Positions 9,897 to 23,376 of a stretch of DNA of 64,000 nt are shown here, in pieces. The notes beneath the pieces are model-generated. The model worked only from the letters and a program-made list of their open reading frames with translations, did not search any database and was not told where the DNA came from. Both the position numbers and the translations under genes were made by a program. The stretch spans positions 349,852 to 413,851 of the forward strand of contig PJRA01000493.1 of NCBI GenBank assembly GCA_016987375.1, given 5' to 3'. Source of the stretch: Brachionus koreanus (taxonomy: Eukaryota; Rotifera; Eurotatoria; Ploima; Brachionidae). The number at the start of each line of letters is the position of its first letter. The stretch's first letter is position 1.

Positions 9897-12818
9897 ATGC
9901 TAAATACAAATAAGACTAAATCGGATATTATTCTGGAAAGTGGACAGTCTCATGACTCATTTCTAAACAAAATATACGTTAGTAACTTGGATTGGAATGT
10001 GCATGAAAATTTACTCAAACATTTCTTATCTAAATTTGGTTCTGTAAAACGGTGTAAGATTCTACGATACCAAGACACGAATCGATCTAAAGGCGTCGCT
10101 TTTGTAGACTTTAACGATGCTCAAAGTGTTCAGGACGTTTTAAATGCTGAAGAGAAGAACTTAGTCTTGAATGGACGATTATTGAATGTAAAAAAATACG
10201 AAAAGAAAAAAAAGTCGAAAAATAAAACTGATTTTGTCCAAAATATAGCTGATTTTCGTTCGGCCTCGGTTTCAACAAATGATCAGCCACCAAATTGTTA
10301 TATCAACAAAATACCTTACAATATTTTGATCAATATTTTTTCATATTTGTCAATTAGAGATCTTTGCATTACTGAACAAGGTAGATTAAAGAAGAAAATT
10401 ATTTTTAAAAAAAAAAAATTTTAAGTCTGTAGACGATGGTATGAAATAGCAAGACTTACTTGGGCCCAAAAAGGATCTCTTGTATTAAATACTAAAAATA
10501 TTTTTGAAGATTACTGCTTTAAAAAAGACAATCAATATGGATTCGTTTGTCGACCAGGTTAACAAAAAAATAAGTTTAAAGATTTTTTTTAGTAAATTAA
10601 TTTTATTTTTTAGACTTTGGTATAAAGGCCATAATGCAAATATTGAATAAGAATCTCAAGAATTTAAAATATTTTGACATTTCAAGATACCATTCAAAAT
10701 TTGGTACTTCAATTGGTGAAATATTAAGATCTTTAGCAGAAACTTCTCCAAAATTGACTCATTTATTATTAAGCAATCTAAGCATATCAAACAAAAATTT
10801 TACACCATTAATTAAAAAAAGCTCTTATTTGAAAATTATCGACATATCTAATTCACATAGACTAAGTGACGCATCATTATCAAAAATATTCCAGCACTGT
10901 CCATTTCTGGAAGAATTTAATTTTTCAAATTGTGGAGACATCACTGGTGAATGTTTCAAAAGAGTTAACTTACATAATTATACTATTCAAAGAGTGTTTT
11001 TAAATGATTGTGATAAGGTAAGTTTAAAAAAATTTTTGCATCAACAAATCCCGACAAGTGGAGAAAAAAATTATTACGAATATCTCTGTAGAACGAGATG
11101 TTTGTATAATCTTCTTTCATTAAAAAATCGAGGACTGGTTTCGACTGAATTTTTTAAATCAAATTTTCATCAAATGCTGTTCTTATAAAATATGATTATA
11201 GAAAATTTTTCTTTTTGATTTAAAAATTTTAGTGAAAGGAGGCAGTGCCAAACTTACTTCTTAAATTTTTAATTGAAAGCCATAAAGTTTTTTAGATAAA
11301 AAATTTTATATATATATTGATCTATTTAATTTTCATTTTGTCAAAAATTTTTTTAACGAAATTTGAGGTGATAGTAAAAATTTAAAAATCAATAGAATAG
11401 TGACCAAAATACTTTTTAGTTTTTTTAAATTTATTTTAATTTTTAAGCTAAATTTAAATAAAAACTACTCTCTAAATTTAAGTATAAATTATTTGGTAAT
11501 TAACGAGATAAATTTAAAAATTCTATAAAATTCCGTTCAAATTAGTATATTTATTATTACTTAGTCAATTTTTAGAATTCGTTATTTTTAATAATTTTTT
11601 ACAATTTTAAGCTTAAACACATAATTCTATAAATTAACTAATCTTTAAATTTAATATTGAAAAAAAGATAGTTACAGAATACATATTTTAAATATTTGAT
11701 TAGCATCAAAAATTAATATGCTTATATATATTTTTAGCTTGAAGGCTCGTGTTTGGAGATTTTGTTAACTAGATGCAATAATATAAAACTATTATCACTA
11801 AAACGAAACAAAAACTACCCCTCAAACACAATTCGATTTATTGTATACAATTCACTTCATTTAGAAACACTATTCTTATCACGTATGTATAAAATACGAG
11901 TTTTTTATTAATTAATTAGATTTATATCAATATTCAGCTAATGGATTTGATAGTCTGCTTTCATTTGACTTGCAAACAATTGAATTTGATAAGCTCGAAA
12001 ACCTTAGAGTACTTGATATTGGTGGAAGTCATTGCAATAACGAGCTACTGGCTCGTTTACTTCAGAAACTATCTAATCTCAAAGTATTTTTCATTGATCA
12101 ATGCATTCACTTGGTTGACGATCCATTCGTCTGCTCAAACATTGTATCCCCTATAGAAGAATTAAATCTAAATTTTAATAAAAATGTAGCTCTAAAAAAA
12201 TTAATTTTTTTTTGTACTAAATTTTTCAAATTAGATAACTGATGAATGCATTCAAAGCTTGGTAAAATTTTCTGAAAGCCTAAAAATTTTGAAAATAAAA
12301 GGCTGCTCTAGACTGAGCAAACAAGGTACATAACATTTTAAAATATTTTAGTGAAATAAAATCAGTCTAAATTATTAGCTTTTAATCAAATATTGGAAAG
12401 ACTTGACAAATTGAGCTATTTAGATGTTAGTTTGAACAATACTGCAGACAATTCTTTACTTGAAGCTGCTTTGTGGCATTGGCCAAGAAAAATATACATA
12501 TGCTGTAATGATACAAGAGTTGATCCTAATAAATTTATTTTCGATCATCCAGAAACAAAAAAAACCTCTCGTGACCGAGATTCTCCCATGTTTGAATTCA
12601 AAAATTTGACTTTCGAGTCATTAATGACTCCAATAAGAAGAGTGATTGATGAAAGCATTTGGAACGAGAATGGAATGTTTTGTATTGAGCCACCTATTGA
12701 CACCGACTATGATGAAGATTTTGACTTCGAAGACTTTTATGAAGACAATGATTTTGAGCAAGAAAATGAAATTGAGGAGTTGCTCGAGCAGGAGAATGAA
12801 ATGTTCAAAGAAATATAA
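9897..12818 (+). CDS. RRM + F-box + leucine-rich-repeat protein
   Basis: Seven exons: 9897-10380, 10426-10557, 10614-11017, 11738-11882, 11938-12185, 12235-12325, 12379-12818; phases agree and give 647 residues. Exon 1 encodes a canonical RRM (residues ~25-100) with RNP2 IYVSNL and RNP1 SKGVAFVDF, then a Lys-rich linker, and in the same open frame an F-box (CYINKIPYNILINIFSYLSI...) completed by exon 2 (VCRRWYEIARLTW). Exons 3-7 carry degenerate leucine-rich repeats (LKYFDISRY, LKIIDISNSHRLSD, LEEFNFSNCGDITGE, LRVLDIGGSHCNN, LKILKIKGCSRLS, LSYLDVSLNN), as in FBXL substrate receptors. The C-terminus is strongly acidic (DYDEDFDFEDFYEDNDFE). F-box proteins of this type bind SKP1 in SCF ubiquitin ligases; a role in RNA binding is inferred from the RRM. 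AATAAA lies at 12863-12868. The join of RRM and F-box within one exon makes a chimeric model unlikely. Confidence 0.88.
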
Positions 12819-12955
12819 AAATTTTAAATTTATATTTTTGTTAATTTTCCACTTATTAATTAAATAAAAATTCAATTTTTTCTTGTTTAGACTAAAATTT
12901 TATTTAATCAACACTAATTAAAATGAAATTTATATTGTTTTGAAAAAACTAGAAT

Positions 12956-13793
12956 CTAATTTAAATACTTATCAAAAAATATAAGTGTTCGTTCATGAGC
13001 TAACTTAGCACATTCTGCATTGTATTTTTCAGGATTTAAATCATTAGCAAAAGCGTGATCAGCTTCATATCTATGAAACTCAAAGACAACATTATTTTCT
13101 TTTAAAGTTTTCTCAAGAGCATTTTGAGCCTCAGGATCAGAAAAGTTCTTGAGATTGTCCTTGGTTCCGAAATGACACTGCATTGGAGTTCTGGCTTTGC
13201 CAGGATCTGCCAATTGAGGGCTTGGAATTCCATAAAAGGGAGCAGCCGCACTCAACCCATCGACTAAAACCGAAGCTGCAATTGTTAATGCCCCACCCAT
13301 GCAAAATCCAACACAACCAACCTTTTCTACGCCGTTGTTTTTAAGATAATCGACAGCTGCTTGAATGTCTTGAACTGCTCCAAACCAATCTAGATCACTC
13401 ATGTAATGACCAGCTTCTTCGTGGTCTTTGGCAACTTTGCCTCGATAAAAATCCGGAACTAAAGCCACATATTTTTCGCCATACCACTAAAATAAATTTT
13501 TAATTTAAAATAAAAATTTACTTCAACCAAATTCTACCTTTTCAGCCAATTTTTTTATTTGCTCATTCACGCCCCACCACTTAAATTATGTATTTAGAAT
13601 TTTTTTTCAAAAATAAAAAGTCCAAGAGCCAAAATTGTCAAGAAACTTTGGTTTTTGGTTTGAAATAAATAAAGTATTTTTTTAGAACCTCTTGGATTAC
13701 TATAACTCCGGCTTTATGCTTTCCGGATGTGACATATCCATCTAAAGAGCCTAGCTTGTTTTTGCTTTCTAAAACTACTTTCTGCAAAGTCAT
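12956..13793 (-). CDS. Dienelactone hydrolase family protein (carboxymethylenebutenolidase-like)
   Basis: Three exons, 13793-13689, 13579-13538 (42 nt) and 13486-12956, give 225 residues, close to the family length. An alpha/beta hydrolase. Visible motifs: GVIVIQEWWGVNEQIK near the N-terminus (the conserved Gln-Glu and Trp-Gly segment), VALVPDFYRGK, the nucleophile elbow GFCMGG with Cys instead of Ser, GTKDNLKNFSDP with the likely Asp, and EADHAFAND with the catalytic His. Bacterial homologues hydrolyse dienelactone in aromatic degradation; animal homologues have cytosolic esterase-like activity with unclear physiological substrates. No signal peptide. It is convergent with the F-box gene (137 bp between stops; minus AATAAA at 12904-12899) and divergent from the PWWP gene with 245 bp between start codons, so a shared promoter is likely. 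Confidence 0.93.
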
Positions 13794-14038
13794 ATTTGGT
13801 TTTCAATCTTGAATAAAATCTCTTATACGAGATATTAAATAATCAACAACGCAACGCATTACTTTCATATGATTTAATAATAATTAAATGAAAATTTAAC
13901 TTACATTTCTAGTTGCTCATAGAAAAATAAAGACAATTTTAAACACATTTCAAAATATTTTTTTAAAATAATTTTTTTTTCCAATTTTTTTCAATATAAC
14001 TATTTAAATTTTGAATCATATTTTATTCTCTAGAGAAT
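13794..14038. promoter_or_regulatory. Short divergent intergenic region, putative bidirectional promoter
   Basis: Only 245 bp separate the start codons of the dienelactone hydrolase (minus) and PWWP (plus) genes. The sequence is AT-rich; I see no clear TATA element or known operator. The call rests on gene arrangement alone. Confidence 0.45.
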
Positions 14039-15884
14039 ATGCCGAAAAAAGGTCAAAAATCGAATCCCAAGTTGGATGAATCCAAAAATGAGCAAAAGCC
14101 AGACAACAGTTATACAGACGATAGTCTAAATCAAAAGTCAAATATTGAAGCAACGAACACAGTGCTTACTGTGAATGACATTGTTTGGTAAATTTCTCAG
14201 TTTTTTGCAAGACTCTTTTAATTATCACAAACTAGGGCTAAGATGAAAGGTTACCCATTCTGGCCTGCACGGATCACAGAATTAGTCTATAAAAAAAATC
14301 TAAATGAATCCACAACTGATCGAAAAAAATCAGAAAATGTACCTAAAGAATATAAAGTTGTTTTCTTTGGCGGAGACACTACGTAATTAAAATAAAAAAT
14401 TTTTTTCATCAAAAATAAAATTGGAAATTAATTTTTTCTAGAGGCTCTGTTTATAGAGACAATGTGCGGCATTTTAACTTTGAAAAAAAAGCTGAATTGA
14501 TAGATAAGTATTCGAAAAATAACAAAATGACTCGAGCAATAGAAGAAGCTGAGAATTTTTTGAAAAATATGAACTCAATTGGAAAAGAGAAAGTAGAAAA
14601 CAATTTACTTTCGATGGACGAAGAGTTGAAGCTTATAAAAAATGCAGTTGATTTAAAACTAGAAAAAGTGAATGGAAACTCGCTAAACGAAGGTCAAAAT
14701 TCCAAAAATTCTAGTCCTTTGGATTCTAAGAAAAGATTGTCCATACAAATAGATAAACTTTGTCACAAAAAAGAGCAAAGATCTTCAGCAATTAAGGCAG
14801 CTAAAAATTTATCAGTTAATTCTACGCCATCACAGCTAAAACAGCAAAAAGAAAAAATATCTAAATTAACCGGAGATGATCTAGATAAGCTGTGCTCATC
14901 AGCTAAAAAAACCGTAATTTAAAAAATTGAAATGTTTTTAAAAATTAGCTTTTTTTCTTAGTATGAATTGATCAAATCAACGACAAAACCTAAAGAGGTT
15001 AACTTTTTGATTTTTTTTTTCTAATTTTAATTTAGATATTTTTTTCTATTTCATTTCATAGAAAAGCTCCAAAAAAAGAAATAGAAGCTCGGATAAAAAT
15101 GAACAAGAAACAGAAAATAGTACAAAAACAGTAAAAAAAAATTTTTTTTTCTATATTTTTTATTTTAAAATTTTAAATTAAAAGAGCAAAAAAAAATGTT
15201 TGTACAAGCAATTTGAAAGCGATGACGAAGAACTTAATTTTCATATTGATAAAAAAGATAAGCTCGATACGACTAATTTTTCATTTTCTCATTCAAGTTC
15301 TCCGGTTGATCTATCACTTGAATTAGAAGTATTTTTTTTAAATTTAAGTAATCGAGCAATTATCAAATTTTTAAACTTTACAGCCATCAAACAACTTTAA
15401 ATTTTCGTCAATGACACTATTAATAGATTCTAGTATGAACATATACACTAAATACATTTTAAAATTATTCGAAATATTCTCTCAGATGGTTGTCGAATCG
15501 AAAAGTCCGAGTTCGATCATTATTTATGACATATCAGATAAAAATTCGGTAAGCTATACATTTTTTAGGCCATTACCATAAGCTAAATTGTCAAAATAGC
15601 AGTTTTTTTGTTTTTTTTTCGAACTATTGAAATTAATTATATCATTCAAAACAGTCGGTAGAAATTTTTTCTTGCCTTCTTTGCCAGAGTTTTTGTTCCA
15701 GACAAATCTAAAACGCTTCATCTAAAAAAAGATAAGCAAAAATTTTTAAAAAATTCTATTTTCTTAAAGAAACTAGTTTATATTTATAAAAATATTTAAC
15801 TAATGCTTTGTTATCACTTGTTTTTAAATAGAATCCAATATTAAAAAATATCTTAATCCCAAAAAAAAAGGTCATAGTAACTAA
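14039..15884 (+). CDS. PWWP-domain protein (HDGF/LEDGF-like architecture)
   Basis: Eight exons: 14039-14187, 14236-14382, 14442-14913, 14962-14997, 15062-15130, 15185-15328, 15384-15549, 15832-15884; phases agree and give 411 residues. After a ~48-residue polar leader, a PWWP domain reads NDIVWAKMKGYPFWPARITE, EYKVVFFGGDTTGSVYRDNV, RHFNFEKKAELIDKY (residues ~45-135). PWWP domains bind methylated histone H3 (typically K36me) and DNA, so a chromatin role is inferred. The remainder is Lys/Ser-rich with basic patches (KKRNRSS, KKEQRSS) and one acidic patch (ESDDEELNF). I see no convincing integrase-binding domain. The 3' end is less certain: the last exon ends NPKKKGHSN and the reading frame cannot be joined in phase to the next exons, which I call separately. 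Confidence 0.8.
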
Positions 15885-16098
15885 GCCGGCTAGATCTTCA
15901 TTAACAAGTATGGATCGAAAAAAAAATTCATAAAAAACTACTAAAATTGTCTTTTTATTTAAATTATAATTTTTTTTATAAAATGAATTTTATTTTATAT
16001 CTGAACATACATTTAGAAATTAAAAAAGAAAAAACATTTAAATTTTATTAGTTTTCTTAGTTTTTTTTGACTAATTTAACAAAAAAATCTAAAATAGA

Positions 16099-17197
16099 AT
16101 GTTACGTCATTTGATTCATAATTTAGATTTATTTGTAAATTCATTTATCAAAATAAATATCAACAAACATAATTTTACGTTTCTAAATTTAATTATTATT
16201 TAAGGATATTGAAAATGCTGTTGAATCAAAATTGGAAGAAATGAAAGAAAAATGCGAGTCAAGTACTCGGCTAAATGTCATACATGCAAATGAGCTGAAT
16301 AAGTCAACATTCGAGACTGATATAATTTTCTCGTTTATCAAACAATCAAAATATGATAATATAAAATTTAAAAATTATGAAACATTTGAAAAAGTAAAAT
16401 TTTGTATGATTTTTTTAAGCAAATTTAAATAGAACACCTTTTTTTTAAATCCTATTCTAAATACCTTAGATAAGAAAAATAAAATGTTGATTTTACATTA
16501 GTATACTAAAAAGAAAAAGCTAAAATTTTATTTTATTTTTAGCTAGTGTTGGGCACGGAGTTAAATGAACTTAAACTTGTATCATTCTGTCCAATTGATT
16601 ACCAAGAAGTGATCATATATCATCATCATCTTAGCTCAAATAAAGGAGTTTTCATCGAGGCACCAATTGTAGAATTTGACAATTTTCAAAAAATTTTTGT
16701 CGCTTGTTTGGAAGAAAAATTTTTTAAATCCATTTTTTTTGTTTTCAATAGTCTATTCAAGCCAGGAGACTTAGTTTTTGAAGGTAAAAATAAAATTTTT
16801 TGAATGCATAATTTTCTTCTGAAAAAATATTTTAATTTTTAAAATAAGACAAAACTAGTTTTAAATACATATTTTATTTTTTCCTCAAGGTGATGAGTTG
16901 GGATACCCAAGCATTTTTTCTCAATCGATTAAAAACTATGCTCCAGTATTGAAATTGTTCAAAATGGTTTCGAATAAAGCTGTAAATTTGATACCACAAT
17001 TAATGTCTGTAAAGTGTATTGATAAAAAAAGTCAAGACTTGGAAATGAATGAGATAAAAAGCAGGTTTAAAGAAAAATTGGTCAAAGGATCATTGAATAT
17101 TTTCAACTCGTATTTTGAAAGTGATCAAGATGAAATTCAAATCGAAAATAGAAATCAGCTTAAGCTTGAAATTAACGAGCTACTCGACAACCTATGA
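16099..17197 (+). CDS. Unrecognised 257-residue protein, or 3' part of the PWWP gene
   Basis: Exons 16099-16134, 16205-16393, 16543-16783 and 16890-17197 are in phase from the ATG at 16099 (MLRHLIHNLDLF) to the stop at 17195. The product mixes polar helical stretches (ESKLEEMKEKCESS) with a globular-looking middle rich in Phe, Ile and Val (ELKLVSFCPIDYQEVIIYHH, FIEAPIVEFDNFQKIFVA) and a charged helical C-terminus (KLEINELLDNL). I recognise no domain. AATAAA at 17287-17292 fits the 3' end. The first exon is short and weakly supported; the later three are coding by frame and splice phase. It lies only 214 bp after the PWWP gene, so a single transcript through an exon I missed remains possible. 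Confidence 0.55.
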
Positions 17198-19346
17198 TGT
17201 GTAAAATTTTTAATATTTTTTTAATTATATACAAAGTCAGTTTGTAATCTATTATGTTTAACATGGTTATTCATTTTTGTTTAATTAATAAAATCAATGC
17301 ATATTCAGATTTTAATTTTTTTTTTCAATTTTAAAAAAAAATCAAATTAATTTTTTTCTACTTGGCCTTAATTATTTTGAGTCTTTTGAATCCTGAGTTA
17401 AAAGATTAGAATGCACTTTTAATTCATCATTAAATCTAGATAGAAATAAAAGAATAATCTAAATTTGGTCACCATTAACTAAATTTGTTTTTAAAAAAAT
17501 TTTTTTGTAATTTGAATTAGGGATTTTTTAACAATCGTCTGAGATAAATAAAATTTTGAATTGTTTTATTTTACAAATAAATCTAGGTTGAATTAATTTG
17601 GAAAATATTGGACCAAATGCTTTTAGAATAATTCTTGATAAATTATACTTTTTAAAGATTGAGTATTTAGAATAAAAAATTTATTGGTAAGACAAGATAA
17701 TTTTTTTTTCAAATTGCTAGTTTTTTCTTGTTCACTTCAATCCAGATTTTTTAAGAAATTTCATTTTTCATTAAATTTAGATAAAAAAAATCTTCAAAAT
17801 TAGCATTTATATTTAATTTTAATTTTTTGAAAATAAGTTTTAAAACAATCATCAATTAATTATCTGGATAAGTTAAATTTAGAACAAAATCATTGTGTTT
17901 TTTTTTGTATAAACAGATTTCCTGTTAACATGATGATTTAAGAGAGTATAATTTTCAGGATATTAAAATGAAATATTCTACTAATTTAAAGACATCGATA
18001 AATCAATGGTCAAATTCAAGATAAAAAAGAAATAAAAAAAAAATAAGAAAAATTGTTTAGATAGTCAAATCAAGTATTTGTACATCTTCAAAAAAAAGCC
18101 AACATCAATAATTTAGAATTTGTTTTTTGTATATTATTGTTTAGAACTAAGCATTTTTTTTGTATATTAATAATTTTAAAATTTTTGCTTCCATGGTAAT
18201 AAAAAGCGAACATTTAGACCAACATTTTTCTCATTTAAAATTCTGTACGAAGTAATTAAAGCTTCTAAAAGAGATTGTGTATTTGTGTTGATAATAATAA
18301 ATTAAAACAACTACAAAGTACAATAATTTCAAAAATGAAAATTTTAGAGTAAATTTTTTAATTAAACATTCGTAAAAATATTTACCTTCATATTATGCTC
18401 AATAAAAGCAATTCTTTCATGATTTAAAGTCGATGTTTTTTTTTTCTAAATGATAATTGATTTAAAAATAAAATTAAAAATTTTATTCACTACAGCCTGA
18501 GGTTTTATTTGATTAAATGATACATTTTTTGGCTAGCATAAGTCTAGTTTAAGCTGGGCAGTAATTTATCTTATTAATTTATTTCAAGGATAGAACAAAT
18601 GTCAATTGTGAACAAAAATTTAACCTAATTTTTGATATTGAAAATTTATTCTCCAATTTGTGATAAATTTGTACTCTATTTTAAAGAATTATTAGCAATC
18701 GATTGATATAAAGTCAATCTTAAGATTAGATCTAGACTAAAATCGATAGTTTTAACAGAGCTAGAACTAATATCGGATACTAAAGACTAATTTAAATTAA
18801 AAATCGTATTAATTGTTAGGTACAAATTAGAAAATAAAGATGCTATTTGAGCAGGTTAGTTTATGCCAGCAATTCACTTGAGGTTGTTGTGTCCAATGTG
18901 TTTCCGTAAATATTTTTTTTGAATAATTAAAACTGGTTCTTAGGTTAAGATTTATTTATTTAAGTTAAATATTTTATTTTGTCAATTTGATTTTAATTTT
19001 TTTGTGTTCTTATATAGAAAATAGTCTGTGTGTCTATGGTTTTAATTTTTTCTTTAAAGTTTGATCTAAAATAAAATAACTTGATCATGATCTATTTGAT
19101 AAATTTATTGAATTTTTGTTTTAATTAGGATTGAAAGAATGATGCCATTGCTGAGAACTAAAATGCAACACTTGCTAGAACTTAATTTATTTAATATTTT
19201 TTATTTTGCCTCTCAATTTGGGTTTCAACAAATTTAGAATAGCAAATTTTAGATTTTATTAATCAATAAGCCTATTCAAAGTAAGTGTATCTTTGAAACC
19301 AAAGTCTAATTTAAATATTTGCTTTAGATAGAGCGTTGATTTTACT

Positions 19347-19377
19347 AACCCGAAGCTATGTTTTGTGCATTCGGGTT
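19347..19377. repeat. Small GC-containing hairpin
   Basis: AACCCGAA (19347-19354) pairs with TTCGGGTT (19370-19377) across a 15-nt loop and is followed by a short T run. An 8-bp perfect stem could arise by chance in 64 kb, though the GGG/CCC core is rare in this AT-rich DNA. Confidence 0.3.
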
Positions 19378-22300
19378 TTTTGATAGCTCAAGAAATCAAA
19401 GATTTAAGTTCATATCAATTTTAGTTCATTTTACCATTGAAGAAAACCATAGTTCTGATTTATTTTCTGAATAAAATAAAACAAAGCTAATAAGGCGAAT
19501 TTTCCTACCCCAAGAACTATAAAACTTGGGTAATTTTCAAATTTGATAAGATTTTATTATGAAATGTTATATTTTTATTTTATGATCAAATTTCATTATT
19601 TAAAAAAAAAAAAAATTTTTTTTCTTTTATTAATGCACACATGTCTTTTTACTCAAAATGATTTATCAAAGCAAGATGCATTCACTCAACTAGAATTAGA
19701 TTTACAAGTATTTCCGTTTGTTGGAATTTTAAGCGCATTATTTTTGGGATTCTAATCAAAAGATATTTATAATTTTTGTATAATTTTGGATAAAAAAAAT
19801 TAAAATAAAATTAGGCTAACATATTTTGAAAACATCGTTAAAATAGCTTTCTTATTGCTAAGAAAACTATGGTAAATAGAGAGCAATTTTTTTTTAGGTA
19901 GCTTGAGGATTTACGAGACCTAATTTTTCGTCTATCAAAAAGTCTAATTAAATTCTAGTCTATTGAATTGAAGATTTTATTCTCAAAAATTTAATATATC
20001 ATCTTAAAAAAAAATAAATTTTGTCAATAAATTTTTTTTTCAAAGTCAACATTTTCGGATATAATTTTTAGGGTTCATTTTAGGCCTAATTGACTTATTC
20101 GAAAAGAGCATCTTAATTCTCATCTCCATTGCCTTATTTAGCTCTAGTTATTTAGAAAATTAAATTTGCTAGCTACCCAACTTTAAAAACATTTCAAAGT
20201 AATGATAACTATTATCTAAAATTTATTTTACGTGAATTTTATGTGCACATAATTTATCTTGAATTTCTATATTTCTAAAAAATATTGAAAGTTATACTTT
20301 ATAATTTGATTGTTTTAAATCGCAATCATAAGAAAAAATCATGATTTTGCTAAATGTAGAACACAAGTCAAGAATTTTAGTTTAGCTTTTAATAAAGTTT
20401 AAAAAATTAAAGCCAAAAATGGATTGACCGAATTAGTATTGTACGCATTCATAATAAATTAATATAAATATAGAAATTTCCACGACTCTCTTTTAAACTT
20501 ATGCAATGCCAATATATGGACGATTAATAATAATTATTAAATATTAGTTTAGCTCTAGTCTGAAAGTTGGAGTTTGTTTTGCACAGGTACCCAGGCAAAA
20601 ATGTCAAATTTCCACCGAAAAGCTTCTTTGCAGTCTTATTTGCTAGATTTTAGGTTATGCTCATACAAAGGTAGAGTGTTTAGAGCAGAAAATTGTTTAA
20701 GCTTTAGAATGATATTTAGAAAAGATTTTCAAGCCAAGCTTTTAATCGCTATAGAATCAAATTACTTGCTCATAACCTCCAAAAGGTTATTTAATAGATA
20801 ATTTAAAAGTTAATTTGAATATGGCATCATTTTTTATCTAAAGCTAGTCTATTGATAGAGCATTTGATCGAATGTTCAACAAGTGCTTCTACTGGGCTAA
20901 GAATGTAGCTAATTCGGTTAGCTTCAAGCAAATTTAGAATTCTAACAAGTTTATATGTTTAAAATTGGTACAAATGAAAATTGAGAGAAATTTTTCAATT
21001 TCAATTTATTATGAAATTAGGTTGCAAATAAAAAAATATATTACTTGAATTCTTGTCAATTAGCTTCGTTTCAATCTATCATCTCTTTTTTTTTTTATTT
21101 TAAGCAAAACAAAAATTTAATTTATTCTTTTTGTTTTCTTTTTTTTTTTAATTTAATAAATCATAAATATTTTATTGAGTGTGAGTGTGGCATTTTAGTA
21201 AAGTTCGCGTCATTGTCCGAATGAGAAATTATGCAAACAGTAAATGTGCGATCGCAGTGTCTACATCGATTTTCGATAAGATATCATTTGAGCAAACAAT
21301 TATTTTTTTAGTTGATAAAACAAAATGTCAATAATAAAAAAAAAAGAAAAGAAAATTTAAATTTTTGTGTTCAATAAAAATCATATATTTAGTATAAATT
21401 ATTAGAATTAGTCTATATTTGATCAAAATACAAGAGTCCAATTTATTAGTATTAGTCATATCGTGTCACATTCATAAGCGCGCTTTCTATAGTTCCTTAT
21501 TTTTTTTGTTTAGAATAAAATAATTTATTAAAAAACACTGATTAATAAGACTTAAAAATAGGCTACTAGGAAAGATTGTTTTTATTTTAATTTTTGCAAA
21601 AAAAAATGCTTTTAATTAGCTAATTGAAGCAAAAGTTTTTTTTTCCTTTTGTTAGGAATTCAATATTCTAATTTAAATTATCGCCTATTGAAAAAATAGA
21701 TAAAGGGTGATGAATATCGATTAGAAAAATTGTTAACAAAGTTATTCTAAACAATATTTCAAAATAGGCTAACATTTCTAAATTGGAATTTAAATCGAAT
21801 AAAAAATTTCTTTTTTTTTTTCAGTATAATAGCAAAAAGAATTTTTTTTGTGCATGAAAAATTTTTTTATTCGAATAATTATCATTTGAAAAAAAATTTA
21901 TGTTCATTTTTTCTTCATTTAAAAAAAAAAAAACTTAAACTTTTGATTTAATTTAGGCATTATAATGACAAATAATATATTATTATTTAGGTTTAATTGA
22001 GCAAAATTTTTTAGTGTACAAATATTTAAGATATTTTAGACAACGATAAATTTGGTTGTATTCTACTTAATCGTTATGAACTGATAGGGTTTTTTCTTTT
22101 CATTTTAGGATTAGAATGAATATAAATAATTAAATGTGACTTAGATTTAGATTTGAAGATTTGAAATTTTCGCTTAGGCGAATGCATAATGACTGAGTTA
22201 AATTGAAAATAATAATAAAAAAAAAACTTTGTGTAATTTGATAATTTCGTATTTAATAACAGTCTGAGTGTTTAAGAATATAACTTATAATATAAGTGAC

Positions 22301-23376
22301 GTAATTTCAGGGTAAGAGATTTTTTTCTCGAATTTTTCAGCTAAAATTTTTCTAATTTTGCCTAAAAATTTTTAGCGATCGCATTTTTTGTAATTAATTT
22401 TTGAATTTATATCGAAACATTCATTATGTTTCATTTTAATAAATTCTTAGAATTGAATACGTATGTAAATATGTATGTGTGTAAAAATTTTTAGAAATTT
22501 ATTTTTTCTTATTTTACGCATTTTGTTGTGATTTTGTCGCTCAAAAATGAGCAAATACTTCAAATTTCTTGTCAACCACAACTTGGATTCTGGCTCATGG
22601 CTGCATACAAAATAATAGGCGATATGTTTACAATTTTTTCAAATTTCTAACTTTTTTTTTCAATTTTTTTTGCAAGTTTATCAGAAAAGTTATCAGATTA
22701 TCTTTATTTTCAATCGAATTTTGTCTGAAATCAAAAATAAAAGAATAAAAGCCATTTTACCTGTAGTAAGTCTTTTGAGTTCAATTTGTAAATATTTAAT
22801 TACCTAAGAGAAATAAATAATACTTATATTTTAGTTTGAATTGAGAAAAATTTAAAATAGCGAATATCAAAATTAAGACCAAATGAAAAAAAATTAAAAC
22901 ACTGGTTTAAATAAGCTCTGATTTTGCTCATAAATTACATAACATCTAATAGATTTTAAGATAGTTTGAGTTATTCATATTGTTAACTTTTAAATTTGGT
23001 AATTTTTTTCATTTTTTTTGATAGTGAAGAGCTAAGAAAATAAAAAAAAAAAGAAATATTTTTAATTTTATTTATTTTAATTTAGTTAAAAGTTGAGAAA
23101 AAATTAGATTGCTTCGTTGTGATTTTTGTTTGAAAAAACTTCAAAGCCTGAAAGGGTCCAAATGAGCCTAAACTCTATATAGACAAGTCTGAATTCAAAA
23201 TTTTAAAATAAAAAAAAAGGTACTGACTTAAATTATAATAATATATTTAGTTCTATAATCATCATTATATGTTAATAAATGTTTATTGTTGATGGTTGTT
23301 GTGTGATACGAGATTTTTCTTATATATTTTTTATTTTGAATTTTTTTTGCTTCTAGTTTAAGGTTTTGATTTACCA

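Noticed and set aside
11018..11188. Extension of F-box gene exon 3 to the stop at 11186
   Set aside because: A GTAAG donor at 11018 and in-phase downstream LRR exons show this part is intron.
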